From Craspedostauros australis (lineage: Eukaryota; Bacillariophyta; Bacillariophyceae; Mastogloiales; Achnanthaceae), in contig JAMXDE010000070.1 in NCBI GenBank assembly GCA_026770025.1, forward strand, positions 142,405-206,404: 64,000 nucleotides of DNA, read 5' to 3'. This document shows positions 42,465 to 52,192 of this stretch, in pieces (the first letter of the stretch is position 1; each line of letters opens with the position of its first letter). The position numbers and the translations under genes are program-made. The notes under the pieces are model-generated. The model was not told the DNA's origin, did not search any database, and saw nothing but the letters and a program-made list of their open reading frames with translations.

Positions 42465-44376
42465 TTAGGCATGAGAAAAGAAGTCTGCGAGTTCATCATC
42501 AAAATCCTCAGTCTCACTGTCACTGTTGCCGTCACTGCTGGGAAGAGTCGTGTTGACTGCGAAGTCGATTGCTGCAGGCTTGCCGTCCTCGACAATCTCT
42601 TGAGACTTCATCTTCTTTGGACTATTATGGGCACCCGTCATGGGAGGAGAACGCTTGAGATGCTGCCCTGGGTCGCCCATGATTGTATCTGCTCTGCGGT
42701 TCGAATCCGGAGGGGCGCCACAAGCAACAGCTACAGGCTTGATTGCTGCATTCTTGAATGCTGCTGGCTGCTTCCTAGCAGCGGGCTCCAAAGTTCCCGA
42801 TGGTGCATTGGGCATCGTCAATCCCAATGCAGCAACGTCCTTCGCATTTGCGGCCGGATCCACACGTGTTGGACCAGCGACATTCTCATTGCTGTACGTT
42901 GGATCCGGAATTGTGCGATCGACGATGGTTCCATTGCTATAGGCTGGGTCCGGAGTTGTTTGATTGATGCCGATACCACCGTTGCTGTAGGTTGCATCCG
43001 GTTCTTCCAAACCGTGCTGGTATCTTGAGCTGGCACCACTTGACTTGTCGCTGATGCTCATGTCATCACTCTTGTTGTTGGTGATTGTAAATGACGCTGT
43101 ATATGAAAGAAGTTGACATGTACATGCAAAAAGAGTAGTTAGTGTTTGTTTGCAAGTTCCTATTTGTGTGTTACTGCTATGTCATGCAAAGCACAAGTCA
43201 ATCAGACGGAAGCCAATGGCTGTGTTACGCACCTGCTTTCTCCATCATGTTGAAGAACGCATCTTCATCATCGTTGGTCTCCTCTTCCAGGACGACCTTT
43301 CCATGGAAACCCTTGATGGCGACTTTCCAGCTCACCATATTCATCGGGATCATGATGCTCTTCTGGGTCTTTTGGTGAGTCAGAATCTTGGGGATCGGAC
43401 GGTACTTCCGAGTCAAGCGCTCTGGCTCGTTGCCAAAGAAGCTGGTGGAGAGCTCCATGCCATCAGGGCAGCGGAAGTACGTGTACTTCTTCTCGATGCC
43501 CCTGCTGATCTCACGGTTGGCGATCTTGTTGAAGGCATTTCTCTCTCTGTCCATGTTCGGATCAACTTCGCCCTTCTTCAGGGCAAACATGGTCTCCGTG
43601 GACTTCTCGAGCATCAGGGCCGGGATGGCAGGCTCTTCGATCTTGATCGACTTGCCATCGTCGCAGAGTGAAGCCTTCACCTTTGCAACATCATCCTTGT
43701 CAAGAACGAACTTGCGAATGACGAGGCAATCGAAGGAGCGGCCGTCCACTACCACATCATCGACACGATAGATGATCGTGTTATCCGCGTTTTGGAATGG
43801 ATGGGAGAGGTTGATGTTGTACTCCATCCCATGGTCCTCGTCGTCGGCATAGTCAGTGTCGTCGTCACTTGCCTTCGTCATCTTGCTGCCTGTGCTGAAG
43901 TTGATCCTTCGTTGGTGTTGTGGCGAAATTGTATTCGTTGCTGTTGACGCTGGCGTAGTGGTCACAACAATGGGAGGTCTTGATTGCGGGAGAGGTGTTT
44001 CGATGAGGGCTTCGTTGTGTTTGTGATCTGCACTGTGATGGGTTGTTGGCGTCGTTTTGTGAGCAGTATTGTTGCCTGTCAGGCCGAGGGCTGTTCGATG
44101 CGTTGCTCGCAGCGCTTTCATGCCAGCCTTGTCCAAGTTGCGCTCGAGGTAGTACTTCCTCTGCCTGCTCGCTGTGCGCTCCGCAGTGGCAGGTCCGCCA
44201 AGGATGTGCTGCTTGCTGTTGCAATACACGCGAAAGCTGTCAAAGCGGCTCGATTCGAGGAGATACTCGAGGATGGCCAGATCAACCTCTGGAGCTACCG
44301 TTTTGAAGTTTGAACGGTTGGGTGTTGCTTTGCGGGTACCAGCAGAGCGCGGCGTGGGTGAAACAAGATGTGCCAT
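42465..44376 (-). CDS. Transposon-borne 591-residue protein of unknown function (two exons)
   Basis: Exon 1 is 43,233-44,376 and exon 2 is 42,465-43,096. The 136-base intron starts GTGCGT after GCAG and ends ATATACAG, and joining keeps one frame. Residues 1-100 are basic; residues 200-260 form beta-rich sequence (YRVDDVVVDGRSFDCLVIRK, then DDVAKVKASLCDDGKSIKIE) that loosely recalls an alpha-crystallin/HSP20-like fold, a weak guess. The second exon is disordered, with three [DP]x-x-YSN[GE] repeats (ATYSNGG, PAYSNGT, PTYSNEN), a basic SPKKMK patch that may be a nuclear signal, and an acidic C-terminal FDDELADFF motif of the kind that binds partners. Its place inside the element suggests a helper role. 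The 3' end lies 66 bases from the transposase 3' end. Confidence 0.7.
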
Positions 44377-44850
44377 TGCGCTGTCGTGAGAATTTGATTT
44401 TGTGTGTGCTCGTGAGTGTGCCCGTGAGTGTGGTTTCGGTGCGCGGGCTCTTGTGATTTTGTGGGAGTCGGATGTTGTGAGCCTCAGTTTGGCGAACCCC
44501 CTCCATTTTCGTCGTCGTCCAAACGTCTACACGATCCACGAAAGAAGCAATTTGCCTTGGCCATCTAGCAAGATCAGGAGTAGAACCTACACAAACAGCA
44601 ACAGTGCCAACCACAATGGTGATCGCACCATCTTTGGGCAAGCAACGGCAACCACCAGATTTAAATCAATCCTACCATGTGCGAAGAGTCATGGCAAACG
44701 GCTATAAACGGAACCAATGGCGCGAAAGTGGATAAGTGCGACGGCAATGGCAAATGCGTAGTATGAGCAAATACGACCGTGCCAATTCGAGTGCCATCTG
44801 CGTCGAGGGTAGCACACAATACCTACAACAGAAGGTGCCAGCATAACAAC

Positions 44851-45348
44851 ATGGCAACACCAACACCAAAAAGCAAAATGAAATGGGCCGATGCCAAAAA
44901 GGTGCTGGAGGAGGACCTGAAAATGGGAGCTATCACACCCGGCATGACACCCAAACAAATCTACGAAGGTCGTGCTGAGTTTGGCAGCATCAACTACGTC
45001 AACTTCCGAAACAACTTGAATCGACTTCGGAAGAAATGGAAAAAGTACAAGCAAGATGCGGACGAAGCCGACAAAGCGCTCCAAGCGTTTGAACGTATGC
45101 ACATTACACCACCGCAGACAACGAAGCTGAGATGGGATGGATCGGAAGCACAACGGAAGCTCAAGCAAGATATGCAGGATGAGGCATTGAAGAACTATAC
45201 ATCAAGGCAACTTCATGACATGCGAGGGTGCTATCAGGTGTTCCCGATGGATCAATTTCGGAAACACTTTCACGCGGCGAAAAGATCAAAGTACGAGTCT
45301 TTGTATTGGCAGCAACGCAAGAAGGAGAAGAAGCGATCAAAGAGGTGA
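44851..45348 (+). CDS. Small basic protein with two related halves, transposon-borne
   Basis: 165 residues from the Met at 44,851 (frame open to 44,779). Two homologous segments: residues 11-70 (KWADAKKVLEEDLKMGAI, then MTPKQIYEGRAEF and FRNNLNRLR) and 95-155 (RWDGSEAQRKLKQDMQD, then YTSRQLHDMRGCYQVF and FRKHFHAAKR). Each has a W-x(3-5)-A-x-K-x-L-x-x-D start, an R-x-x-[FY] middle and an FR-basic end. The protein is strongly basic with a Lys/Arg C-terminus (KKEKKRSKR). I recall this family as common in diatom genomes, but no function is established to my knowledge; DNA binding in support of transposition is inference. Confidence 0.7.
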   Translation: MATPTPKSKMKWADAKKVLEEDLKMGAITPGMTPKQIYEGRAEFGSINYVNFRNNLNRLRKKWKKYKQDADEADKALQAFERMHITPPQTTKLRWDGSEAQRKLKQDMQDEALKNYTSRQLHDMRGCYQVFPMDQFRKHFHAAKRSKYESLYWQQRKKEKKRSKR

Positions 45349-46811
45349 AGCTGATAACGGTGTAGTAGCGAAATAGGTTATATCAATCAATGCAGCATCA
45401 CCCTTTTCACGTAGCTATGTATTTATCTTTTGTTTGATGGTAGAGTGAAGCAGAGGAGAGTACGATGCACCACACTCACTCTACAAACCGATAGCACCAG
45501 TTGTAGAGTTTTTGGCTCCTCAGTGTGGGATTTTTCGTGTTGCATAGCCTAGCCTAGAGCAAAATTGCAATCCATCCCAAATAATGCTCATGATGCTGTA
45601 TCGCAACACCACATCACTAATTATTAAAAATAAATATACCATGCGAACGCCTCACTGGCGAAGTACAGGAATACTGAACTTAAATGCAAATTAACTTACA
45701 ATGTAACATCATTTTGGTGGATAACGTGTGACCGTGTGCTCCGCAAAAACTCTGGATGGTGCCATGCTGCCATCACTTCGCCATCCAAGATGATGCCCAA
45801 AATCATCTTATTTTGTCCACCTGCATGCCTTGTTGTCTCCATCTACTCCATATGTATGCATCCCTGACAGGCATGCACGTTTAGATCTCCCTTCAATGCA
45901 CATCGTCAGCCCATCGCTGAAAGGCATCATTTTTGGAAATGAAGGATGGGTCGGAGGCAGCTGCTTCATCTGACCATATCTCCCACTCACAACCATCTCT
46001 GTTCCCCCATGCAGTACACCTCGACCCATGATTCATTGAGTACACGTTGATGCATCCAAAATGCCTCAAGATGGATCTCCGGATTTTTATCCGCCCCGAC
46101 GCTGGCGCCTTTGTCAGTTTTCTTTGTATAAAAAAAATTGACTGCCACATTTGCTTGATTTCAACCTCTTCCGCTCAATATAACCGATCCCCACTTCTCC
46201 ACCCCATTCCTGACTTGATGTTGAACACACCTTATGTGGGTGGGTTGGCGATGTGGTGGATATTCAGATGCACCACCACACCAGCAAAGCCATGTGTTGG
46301 GTGCTGCAGCAACCCTCGAACACCAATTGCCCTTCACTCGTTCCTCCCCATCGGCCCCTTCCAGGCAGTCCTTCAACCTCAAACCTTGTAGGAGCCTTCA
46401 CCTTGATCTCTTCAATGCGTCTTGCCCATCGATGGTTGACGGAATGGCTTGTATCGCCAATGCACAGCCCGTGCCCAACTTGCAAAATTGCCACCTTTTT
46501 ACGCCCTTCGCTGTTTTCGCTCCCGCTGTCGGAAATGAGCCATGCCAATAGCGCCCTCTTGCCCATCCACCAAGATTTTCATGGCGGTTGCGTCTGTATG
46601 CTTGGATCTGGCAATGGACTGATGGTTGGTACAATGCCGTCCATGGCTTTCGACGGTCTTTGCGGAGTCTGGTTTGTTTCCCATTGTGTTGTTGTATGGG
46701 GCGTCTTGGTGACGGTCTTTTCTTGCCCAAGTGAGTGTGGTGCAAAGCCGAGCACTCGACTCTCCACCAAAGCGAACTCTCTGCGAGTTGTGGTTGTTGT
46801 GGTGTCTGGTG
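45349..46811. other. Right part of the transposon without a clear gene
   Basis: About 1.5 kb. Minus-strand fragments near 45,810-46,150 (for example NVYSMNHGSRCTAWGNRDG) and 46,264-46,566 (WARRIEEIKVKAPTRFEVEG) have protein-like composition but lie in different frames. They may be exons of a fourth gene or its remains. No tRNA or other RNA gene was found. Confidence 0.35.
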
Positions 46812-46869
46812 GGAAACGTTGAAAGTACTGAACAAACGTTGAAAGTACTCAACAAACGTTGAAAGTACT
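46812..46869 (+). repeat. Subterminal 20-bp tandem repeats, right end of the transposon
   Basis: Three units of the same 20-bp motif as at the left end and in the same orientation, so these are direct, not inverted, relative to the left set. Confidence 0.85.
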
Positions 46870-47005
46870 CGATCGCTGAATAACGCACATAACGTCAAAT
46901 AAACGGTTTATCTACAGATCGACAGCGTGGGATTGAACCTGCCGACCAAAGGTATTTTGTCGTAAACACGATTGAATCGGGGACTGACCGAACACGTCCA
47001 GACGC

Positions 47006-47032
47006 CAGTTTCAGCGGATTTCCCGTGCCTTG
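47006..47032 (-). repeat. Terminal inverted repeat, right
   Basis: Reverse complement begins CAAGGCACGGGAAATCCGC. One mismatch to the left end. Confidence 0.9.
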
Positions 47033-47035
47033 CTG
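47033..47035. other. Target-site duplication, right (CTG)
   Basis: Second copy of CTG. The spacer sequence ATGTCCACCGAAGAAG continues directly after it, exactly as at the empty site at 56,353. Confidence 0.85.
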
Positions 47036-47604
47036 ATGTCCACCGAAGAAGTCATCGTGGTGGGTTCTTCGCGTCGTGGATCAGCCCATCGGAGTCGTTC
47101 GATGACATCCAACTCCCGAAGAACTGTATCGATTGGAGCAGTATCGCGGTTGACTCCCCCAAGACCATCACAGAGGGATGTGCCTTCTCAGATTACACAA
47201 ACAATGGTATCACATGAAGAAGCGCAACTCCGCAACGTGGCCAAGTCGGGCACAATCGAAAGTCGCATCGTGCGAGCGAGCGAGCAAGCTAGCCAGCTTC
47301 GAATCATGATGTGGCTGTCCACGGTCGTAGCATGCCATGGTGGAACTGCGCAAGTCCATGCAGGCGTGTTGGTTGGCGGCACGTTGCTTCATGATCAATG
47401 CAGAGGATCATGAAATGGAGGATAGCAAACTTGAGCAGATGAGATCATAATCGCCATCCAAGCGCAACTGATCTGGGACCACATACTCTGCCTGTTCTGC
47501 CTCCTCTACTCGTACGATTGTACCACCAACAGCAACAATCAACAACAATCACCAGCAGTAAACACAGCAACCACAGCGACATTAAGAAAAGGATGAACCG
47601 TAAC
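47036..47604. promoter_or_regulatory. Spacer B2/A3, right part; upstream region of A3
   Basis: It contains the array blocks common before A genes and the CTC-rich run just before the leader. Because of the insertion, A3 has only about 570 bases of native upstream sequence. Confidence 0.5.
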
Positions 47605-48999
47605 ATGGATGCTGTCGCCAACACCAAAACCAACACCAACCATGATCCAAACTTCAAGACTTTCTGGAAACAACTCCATGGAAAAGAGCTGCCACGAAAG
47701 ACCCCATTCAACACGCAGTGCCCACACGTAGAGCAGATCGACTGCTACAGTATCACACCCAAGCGGATGGAATACTGGGATATGGCCATCGAAGCAGGAT
47801 TCACTTTTCATGACTTGGAATCGATGCAGCGGCAGCACAAGCACGTTGCTTTATCACCTCATGTTCTACTGAGCGATTCGTTGCTCCAGAGCTGCGGGCA
47901 GATGCGCATTCGATCCCTGCATCTGGACTTCAGCACCTATGACCAATTGGGAGAAGAAGACAAGCAAGCGATTCGCTTCGTACTTCGATTGGCTGTCGAA
48001 CACCCACCCGAATCTTCATCCGACGAAGGCATCCACTTGCCTCAATGCTTCGTGGAGATGAAGCAGCTCCACGATATCCCTCTTGTGACACATTGTGTAA
48101 ATTTGCGGCATTGTGATCTTGTTGATTGCGACAAGCTCATGTTCAACATCTCTCAAAACTCGAAGTGGGTTAAGTTTGATTCCTGCAAGCTCGCCAATGG
48201 TGGCGCTGATTTGTGCAGATGGCTGTCTCCAAACAATTGCAGCATCACCGAAGTATCCTTTTTCCGCACCTATATCACTTGTGATAGCTTGGCAAAGCTA
48301 TTCCAGTCAAACAAGCGCATCAACAAGCTCCACATCAATTTCTGTGGGAACTACATCGAACAACGAACCTACTCACGACAAGAAATCGACCAGATCATCC
48401 AACTCCTTTCAGATGCATCACACCTGAAGAAGCTCAAAGTGTCCAATCATTGGTTCGGGTCACCACCGCAAGAGCAGGATACAAGGCTCGATGCATTGAT
48501 ATCGCTCCTGGGAAACAAGAGCTTGTCATCTCTCGGATACTCTGCCTTTGGGGGTCCTGGCATGTTTGAAGTTCCACCTGAGACCCTCTCGGCACAAACG
48601 GAAGCACTTCAGCAAGCCTTGGAGCAGACTACCCAACTCACCTATCTCGATATTTATCTACTCCCGCCTGGCGAACATGGCCATGTGTACAATGTACTTG
48701 TTGAACGTACCTTGCGGCGGAACATGGTGAGAGCAATGCTGGGTTCCCTTCCGACATGGTCGCGGCCGCTGGCCCTGTTTGGGGAGGTGCTGATGAGAAC
48801 AAACAAACGTCGGAGTAGACTTGATCCAATGGGTTCCACGAACGAGACTTTTCACATTCTGCTGCAGTGCAGTGATATGTTGAAACAGACATGGGACGAT
48901 CGTCGTGCCGATGAGCAACGGCAGAAGAAATCTCGCCGCAGCGACGGAGCTTCTGATTGGCGCTCGGTGTCCACAAAGCAAAGAAAGGTGTGTCAATGA
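47605..48999 (+). CDS. A3: leucine-rich-repeat-like protein
   Basis: 464 residues. The N-terminal half differs clearly from A1/A2 (for example LLQSCGQMRIRSLHLDFSTY in the first strand region, and QRQHKHVALSPHVLL), while from about residue 200 on it is almost identical to A4 and A6, a mosaic pattern. Its own strand patch is WVKFDSCKL. Deletion of the end found in A1/A2 lengthens the C-terminus with a basic tail (SRRSDGASDWRSVSTKQRK). It pairs with B3. Confidence 0.65.
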   Translation: MDAVANTKTNTNHDPNFKTFWKQLHGKELPRKTPFNTQCPHVEQIDCYSITPKRMEYWDMAIEAGFTFHDLESMQRQHKHVALSPHVLLSDSLLQSCGQMRIRSLHLDFSTYDQLGEEDKQAIRFVLRLAVEHPPESSSDEGIHLPQCFVEMKQLHDIPLVTHCVNLRHCDLVDCDKLMFNISQNSKWVKFDSCKLANGGADLCRWLSPNNCSITEVSFFRTYITCDSLAKLFQSNKRINKLHINFCGNYIEQRTYSRQEIDQIIQLLSDASHLKKLKVSNHWFGSPPQEQDTRLDALISLLGNKSLSSLGYSAFGGPGMFEVPPETLSAQTEALQQALEQTTQLTYLDIYLLPPGEHGHVYNVLVERTLRRNMVRAMLGSLPTWSRPLALFGEVLMRTNKRRSRLDPMGSTNETFHILLQCSDMLKQTWDDRRADEQRQKKSRRSDGASDWRSVSTKQRKVCQ

Positions 49000-49296
49000 T
49001 TGATGCGATGCCGTATCACCTTAAACAACTGTAGGACAACTACTCTCGTCTATCTCCACTGACTGCAAGCGAGTCGAGTATGTCCATGCCCGTGCGTGTT
49101 CCTGCAAAGACCACAAAACGGCAACGACGAGAAACCACACAACGTCAACACCAAACAAAGCAGAGAGAGTCACGATGATACTATAATACGATACTACTAT
49201 TTGGAATACTCTATCTCCGACGATCGGCATGCTTGACTTGCGGTCAACGAAAGTCAGAGGCGTCGGCAGCGAGAGTCGCAAAACAAAACTGATGTT
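49000..49296. other. A3/B3 convergent spacer
   Basis: About 300 bases, shorter than in modules 1-2 because the stop of A3 lies further downstream. No gene is seen. Confidence 0.5.
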
Positions 49297-50849
49297 TCAG
49301 CCAGCCAGCACGACACCTGCTGCGATGCCACCGCCGATGATGAGGACAGCCGCGATGACGACGGGGACCATGATGTTGCTCTTGGTCCGTTCTGGTTCCT
49401 GCATCGTCGGCGTTGTGGTGGTGGTGGCCGTCTGTGCCTCAATGTCGACGTAATGCATGCTTGTGGTGTTGCCGGCGTCCTGCTCGACCACGTTCTTCAG
49501 ATCGAGATGGTTGCTGGATCCCTTGGAGGGTCTGATGGATTCTTTTCGCGTGAGCTGCTTGACTTGTGGATCTTGATTGATGGTTTGCGTCAGATCAGTT
49601 GTGGGAGTCATGGGAGTGATGGATATTTCGATGGAGTTGGTGCGCGAGACGAGCTGGGTGAGCATGTCCTCGTTGGTGTCGTTGGTCTCGTTGAGGAGGA
49701 TGGCGGATGTGGAGATGTACGTTGACGCTGGGTCTTTGGCGGAAGGTGGATCCTCACCGTCCATGTCCATGTCCATGTCCATGTCCACATTGCTGTGGTT
49801 GGATTCCTTGGAAAGGGAGTTGGTGGAGTCCTGGTTGCCGTGGTTGCTGGTCGATGAATTGGAGGTGGCGGCCGTGCGCTGGGTGCCGTCATTTTTTGGC
49901 GGAGACCATGGAAGAGAAGAGCCCGGAATCCCCATTGGAATGGGCACCGAATTCGCCTGGCTTGCGTTTGTTGACAGTTCTGGTGGATGGTCGCTCCGTC
50001 TCGTCGCCCTCCTCGCCTTCGACGACAGACTCCAGTCCACCTTCCTGGCGGATGGAGGACATCCTCTTGGCGGAGGAGAAGCCGAAGGACGAGATCCCCG
50101 TTGGAGGAGGCGTTGGGGCTGCCTCTGGCCGGCTGGGACGTCCTGGACGGCGCGGTGTTGGGAGATGTTCCGATCGCACGTGGGTGCTGGTCGGATGTGG
50201 AACGGAATTCGTCATGAAAGGAGTCGTCTCGCATGGAGTCGTCCTCGTCTGTGAACTCGTCGAAGCCTCCATCGGTCGTCTTGTCGGTCATCTTGTCGCC
50301 CGCCTCCTCATCGGAACACTGGCTCTCGATGTCGTCATCGTCATCGTCGATGATGTGGATGTCGTCATCTATCTGCTGCGTGTTGGCGCCGGCACCCGCG
50401 CTGACGTTGTGACTCTGGCTGCGACTGTGGCTGCGACTGCGGCTGTTGGCGTCGGCACCTTCATCGTCGTCGCTGTTGTCGCTGTCAATGTCGTCGTCCA
50501 GGCCTTCTTCGAAGCCTTCGTCGAAGGGCTCGTCGTCGCTGTCCACCACCCTCCTCGCACTGATGGAGTCCACCATGTCGGCGTCGAAGTCCTGCTGCGA
50601 GTGCATGGAGAACTCTGCCTCATTGTCATCGCTGTACACGGTCTGCTGCTTGCTGCCCAGGTCGTCCATGTACTTGGAGGTGTAGGCGGAAGCGTGGCCG
50701 GTGGGCAATGATGCTGCCGATGACGACATGGAGCTTGGTGATGGCGCAGAGTTGAGGCTGTACTGGTGACCGGTCTTGCGTTCAATGCCAGACGTGGAGG
50801 AGGACGACCGTGAAGCCTTGCTGGTGAATGAGAATCTGTTGTCTTCCAT
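49297..50849 (-). CDS. B3: acidic disordered, tail-anchored membrane protein (frame change within)
   Basis: The N-terminal frame starts at 50,849 and the C-terminal frame is open from 50,040 to 49,297. The T tract at 49,892-49,897 has six bases, and the shift needed to join the frames is 2 modulo 3, unlike B1 and B2. N-terminal changes include ARRVVDSDDE for ARVADSDEE and GFEEG for GLEEG, all in frame. It lacks the 72-base segment. The hydrophobic C-terminal anchor is unchanged. Confidence 0.55.
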
Positions 50850-50854
50850 CGATT

Positions 50855-50912
50855 TGTGTTGTCTTCTGTTGTCTTCTGTTGTCTTCTGTTGTCTTCTGTT
50901 GTCTTCTGTTGT
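50855..50912 (-). repeat. Ten-base tandem repeat in the B3 leader
   Basis: TGTTGTCTTC units, about five in a row on the plus strand, directly upstream of the B3 ATG. Other B copies have one or two units, so the run expanded in this copy. Confidence 0.8.
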
Positions 50913-51410
50913 GTTGTTTTGAGAATGATCCGCTCTGTTGCTTCGTTCAATCGTTCAATCGCACAATGTTGAATGTCCAATGGACGGCCTGTTTGTGACT
51001 AACGTACTTGCCGATGGTGCAGTATCCAATGTCCAATGTCCAGTGGTGGATCTGATCTCCCTCTCTCCAGTGATCATACTGAGGCAATGGGCTGATGCGA
51101 TGCGATGGGATACACAATGTGGTTGATGTTGATGATGGTGTCGTTGCTGCCATTGCTGGGCCTGCCAGAGGAAATGGCCGTCGGTGGTCCTCAATCTATA
51201 ACGGAAGAAAAGTGTCGGTGATGGCGATGACCATGAGTTCGTTGCCACCAACATGCACGCAATGCAGATGACATCAAGCATCCTCTTTTGATGCATCAAC
51301 GATGCCATTGGCGCCATTGGTGCCATTGCTGTGATTCTTCTGGTTGCGGCTGTCTCTGTGGTTGGGCGATCAATGAGTGAGGAACCAAGTCAAAATGCCG
51401 GCATCGTTCG

Positions 51411-51457
51411 AAGTCTCTCTCTCGAAGCAGAGAGAGAGAGAAGCGAGAGAGAGAGTG
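51411..51457. repeat. CT/GA inverted repeat (array spacer 4)
   Basis: AGTCTCTCTCTC paired with two GA runs separated by AAGC. Confidence 0.6.
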
Positions 51458-52192
51458 TTGGTATCGTACTCGGTGGATAGACACTTGATGGCAACGGTGA
51501 TCATCATGTGAGCATTGCGGTTGTGACGATCTGTATCAGTATTCTGCAGCGATCTCTGCAACAGCGCCACCACCATGGCCATCATCATCGCCACAGAGTT
51601 CGCAACGATTGGGTGAAGCGAGATGAGTCCTGGATACGTTTGTTGTCGATTGAAACACGAGTGGTGTCACCATCATCGCCATCGCCGCGTTCTGGACAAA
51701 ACGTGAGAAACGCCTCTGATGTCCACGGAAGGAATCATCGTGGTGAGTTTTGCACATCGCGGATCCGCCCATCGAAGCCGTTCAACATCCAAATGCCGAA
51801 GCACATAGTATGCATTCGTATGGTATCGTGGTTGACTCCCCCAACTCCGCAGCGTGGCCAAGTCGGGCACCATCGAAGGTCGTATCGTGTGCGCGAGCGA
51901 GCGAGTTAGCCAGCTTCCGATCATGATGTGGCTGTCCACGATCGTACCATGCCATGGTGGAACTGCGCAAGTCCATGAAGGCGTGTTGACTGACGACACG
52001 TTGCTTCGTGATCAACGCACAGGATCATGGAACGGAGGACAACTTGAGCAGATGAGCTCACAATCGACATCCAGGCTCAACTGATTTGGGACTACATACT
52101 CTACCAGCTCTGCCTACTCTACCTACTCTACTCGTACGATTGTACCACCAACAGCAATAAGCAGCAACGACAAGAAAAGGACGAACCGCAAC

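Larger units (their letters stand above)
39778..47032. mobile_element. PIF/Harbinger-type DNA transposon, 7,255 bp, apparently complete
   Basis: The element is bounded by 27-bp terminal inverted repeats with one mismatch and flanked by a 3-bp CTG duplication, the short target duplication usual for PIF/Harbinger. It lies in an array spacer whose paralogous copy at 56.35 kb is an empty site, so the boundaries are exact. Cargo from left to right: subterminal 20-bp repeats, a coding minisatellite, a spliced DDE transposase (+), a spliced 591-residue unknown (-), a small basic two-repeat protein (+), about 1.5 kb without a clear gene, and a second set of 20-bp repeats. All three genes look intact, so the copy may be autonomous. 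It inserted after the array had duplicated. Confidence 0.9.
50850..52192. promoter_or_regulatory. Divergent spacer B3/A4
   Basis: It begins with a ten-base tandem repeat in the B3 leader, then the monooxygenase 5' fragment (Met at 51,296, open for over 100 codons on the minus strand), the CT/GA hairpin and the A-gene upstream blocks. A deletion near 51,840 removes part of a block kept in the other spacers. Confidence 0.55.

Noticed and set aside
46253..46822. 189-codon plus-strand frame in the right part of the transposon
   Set aside because: Cys/Val/Ser-rich without domains, and the opposite strand looks at least as protein-like.
46918..46945. tRNA-like B box (GGTTCAATCCC on the minus strand)
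   Set aside because: The flanking bases do not form a T stem, and no A box or anticodon arm is found upstream.
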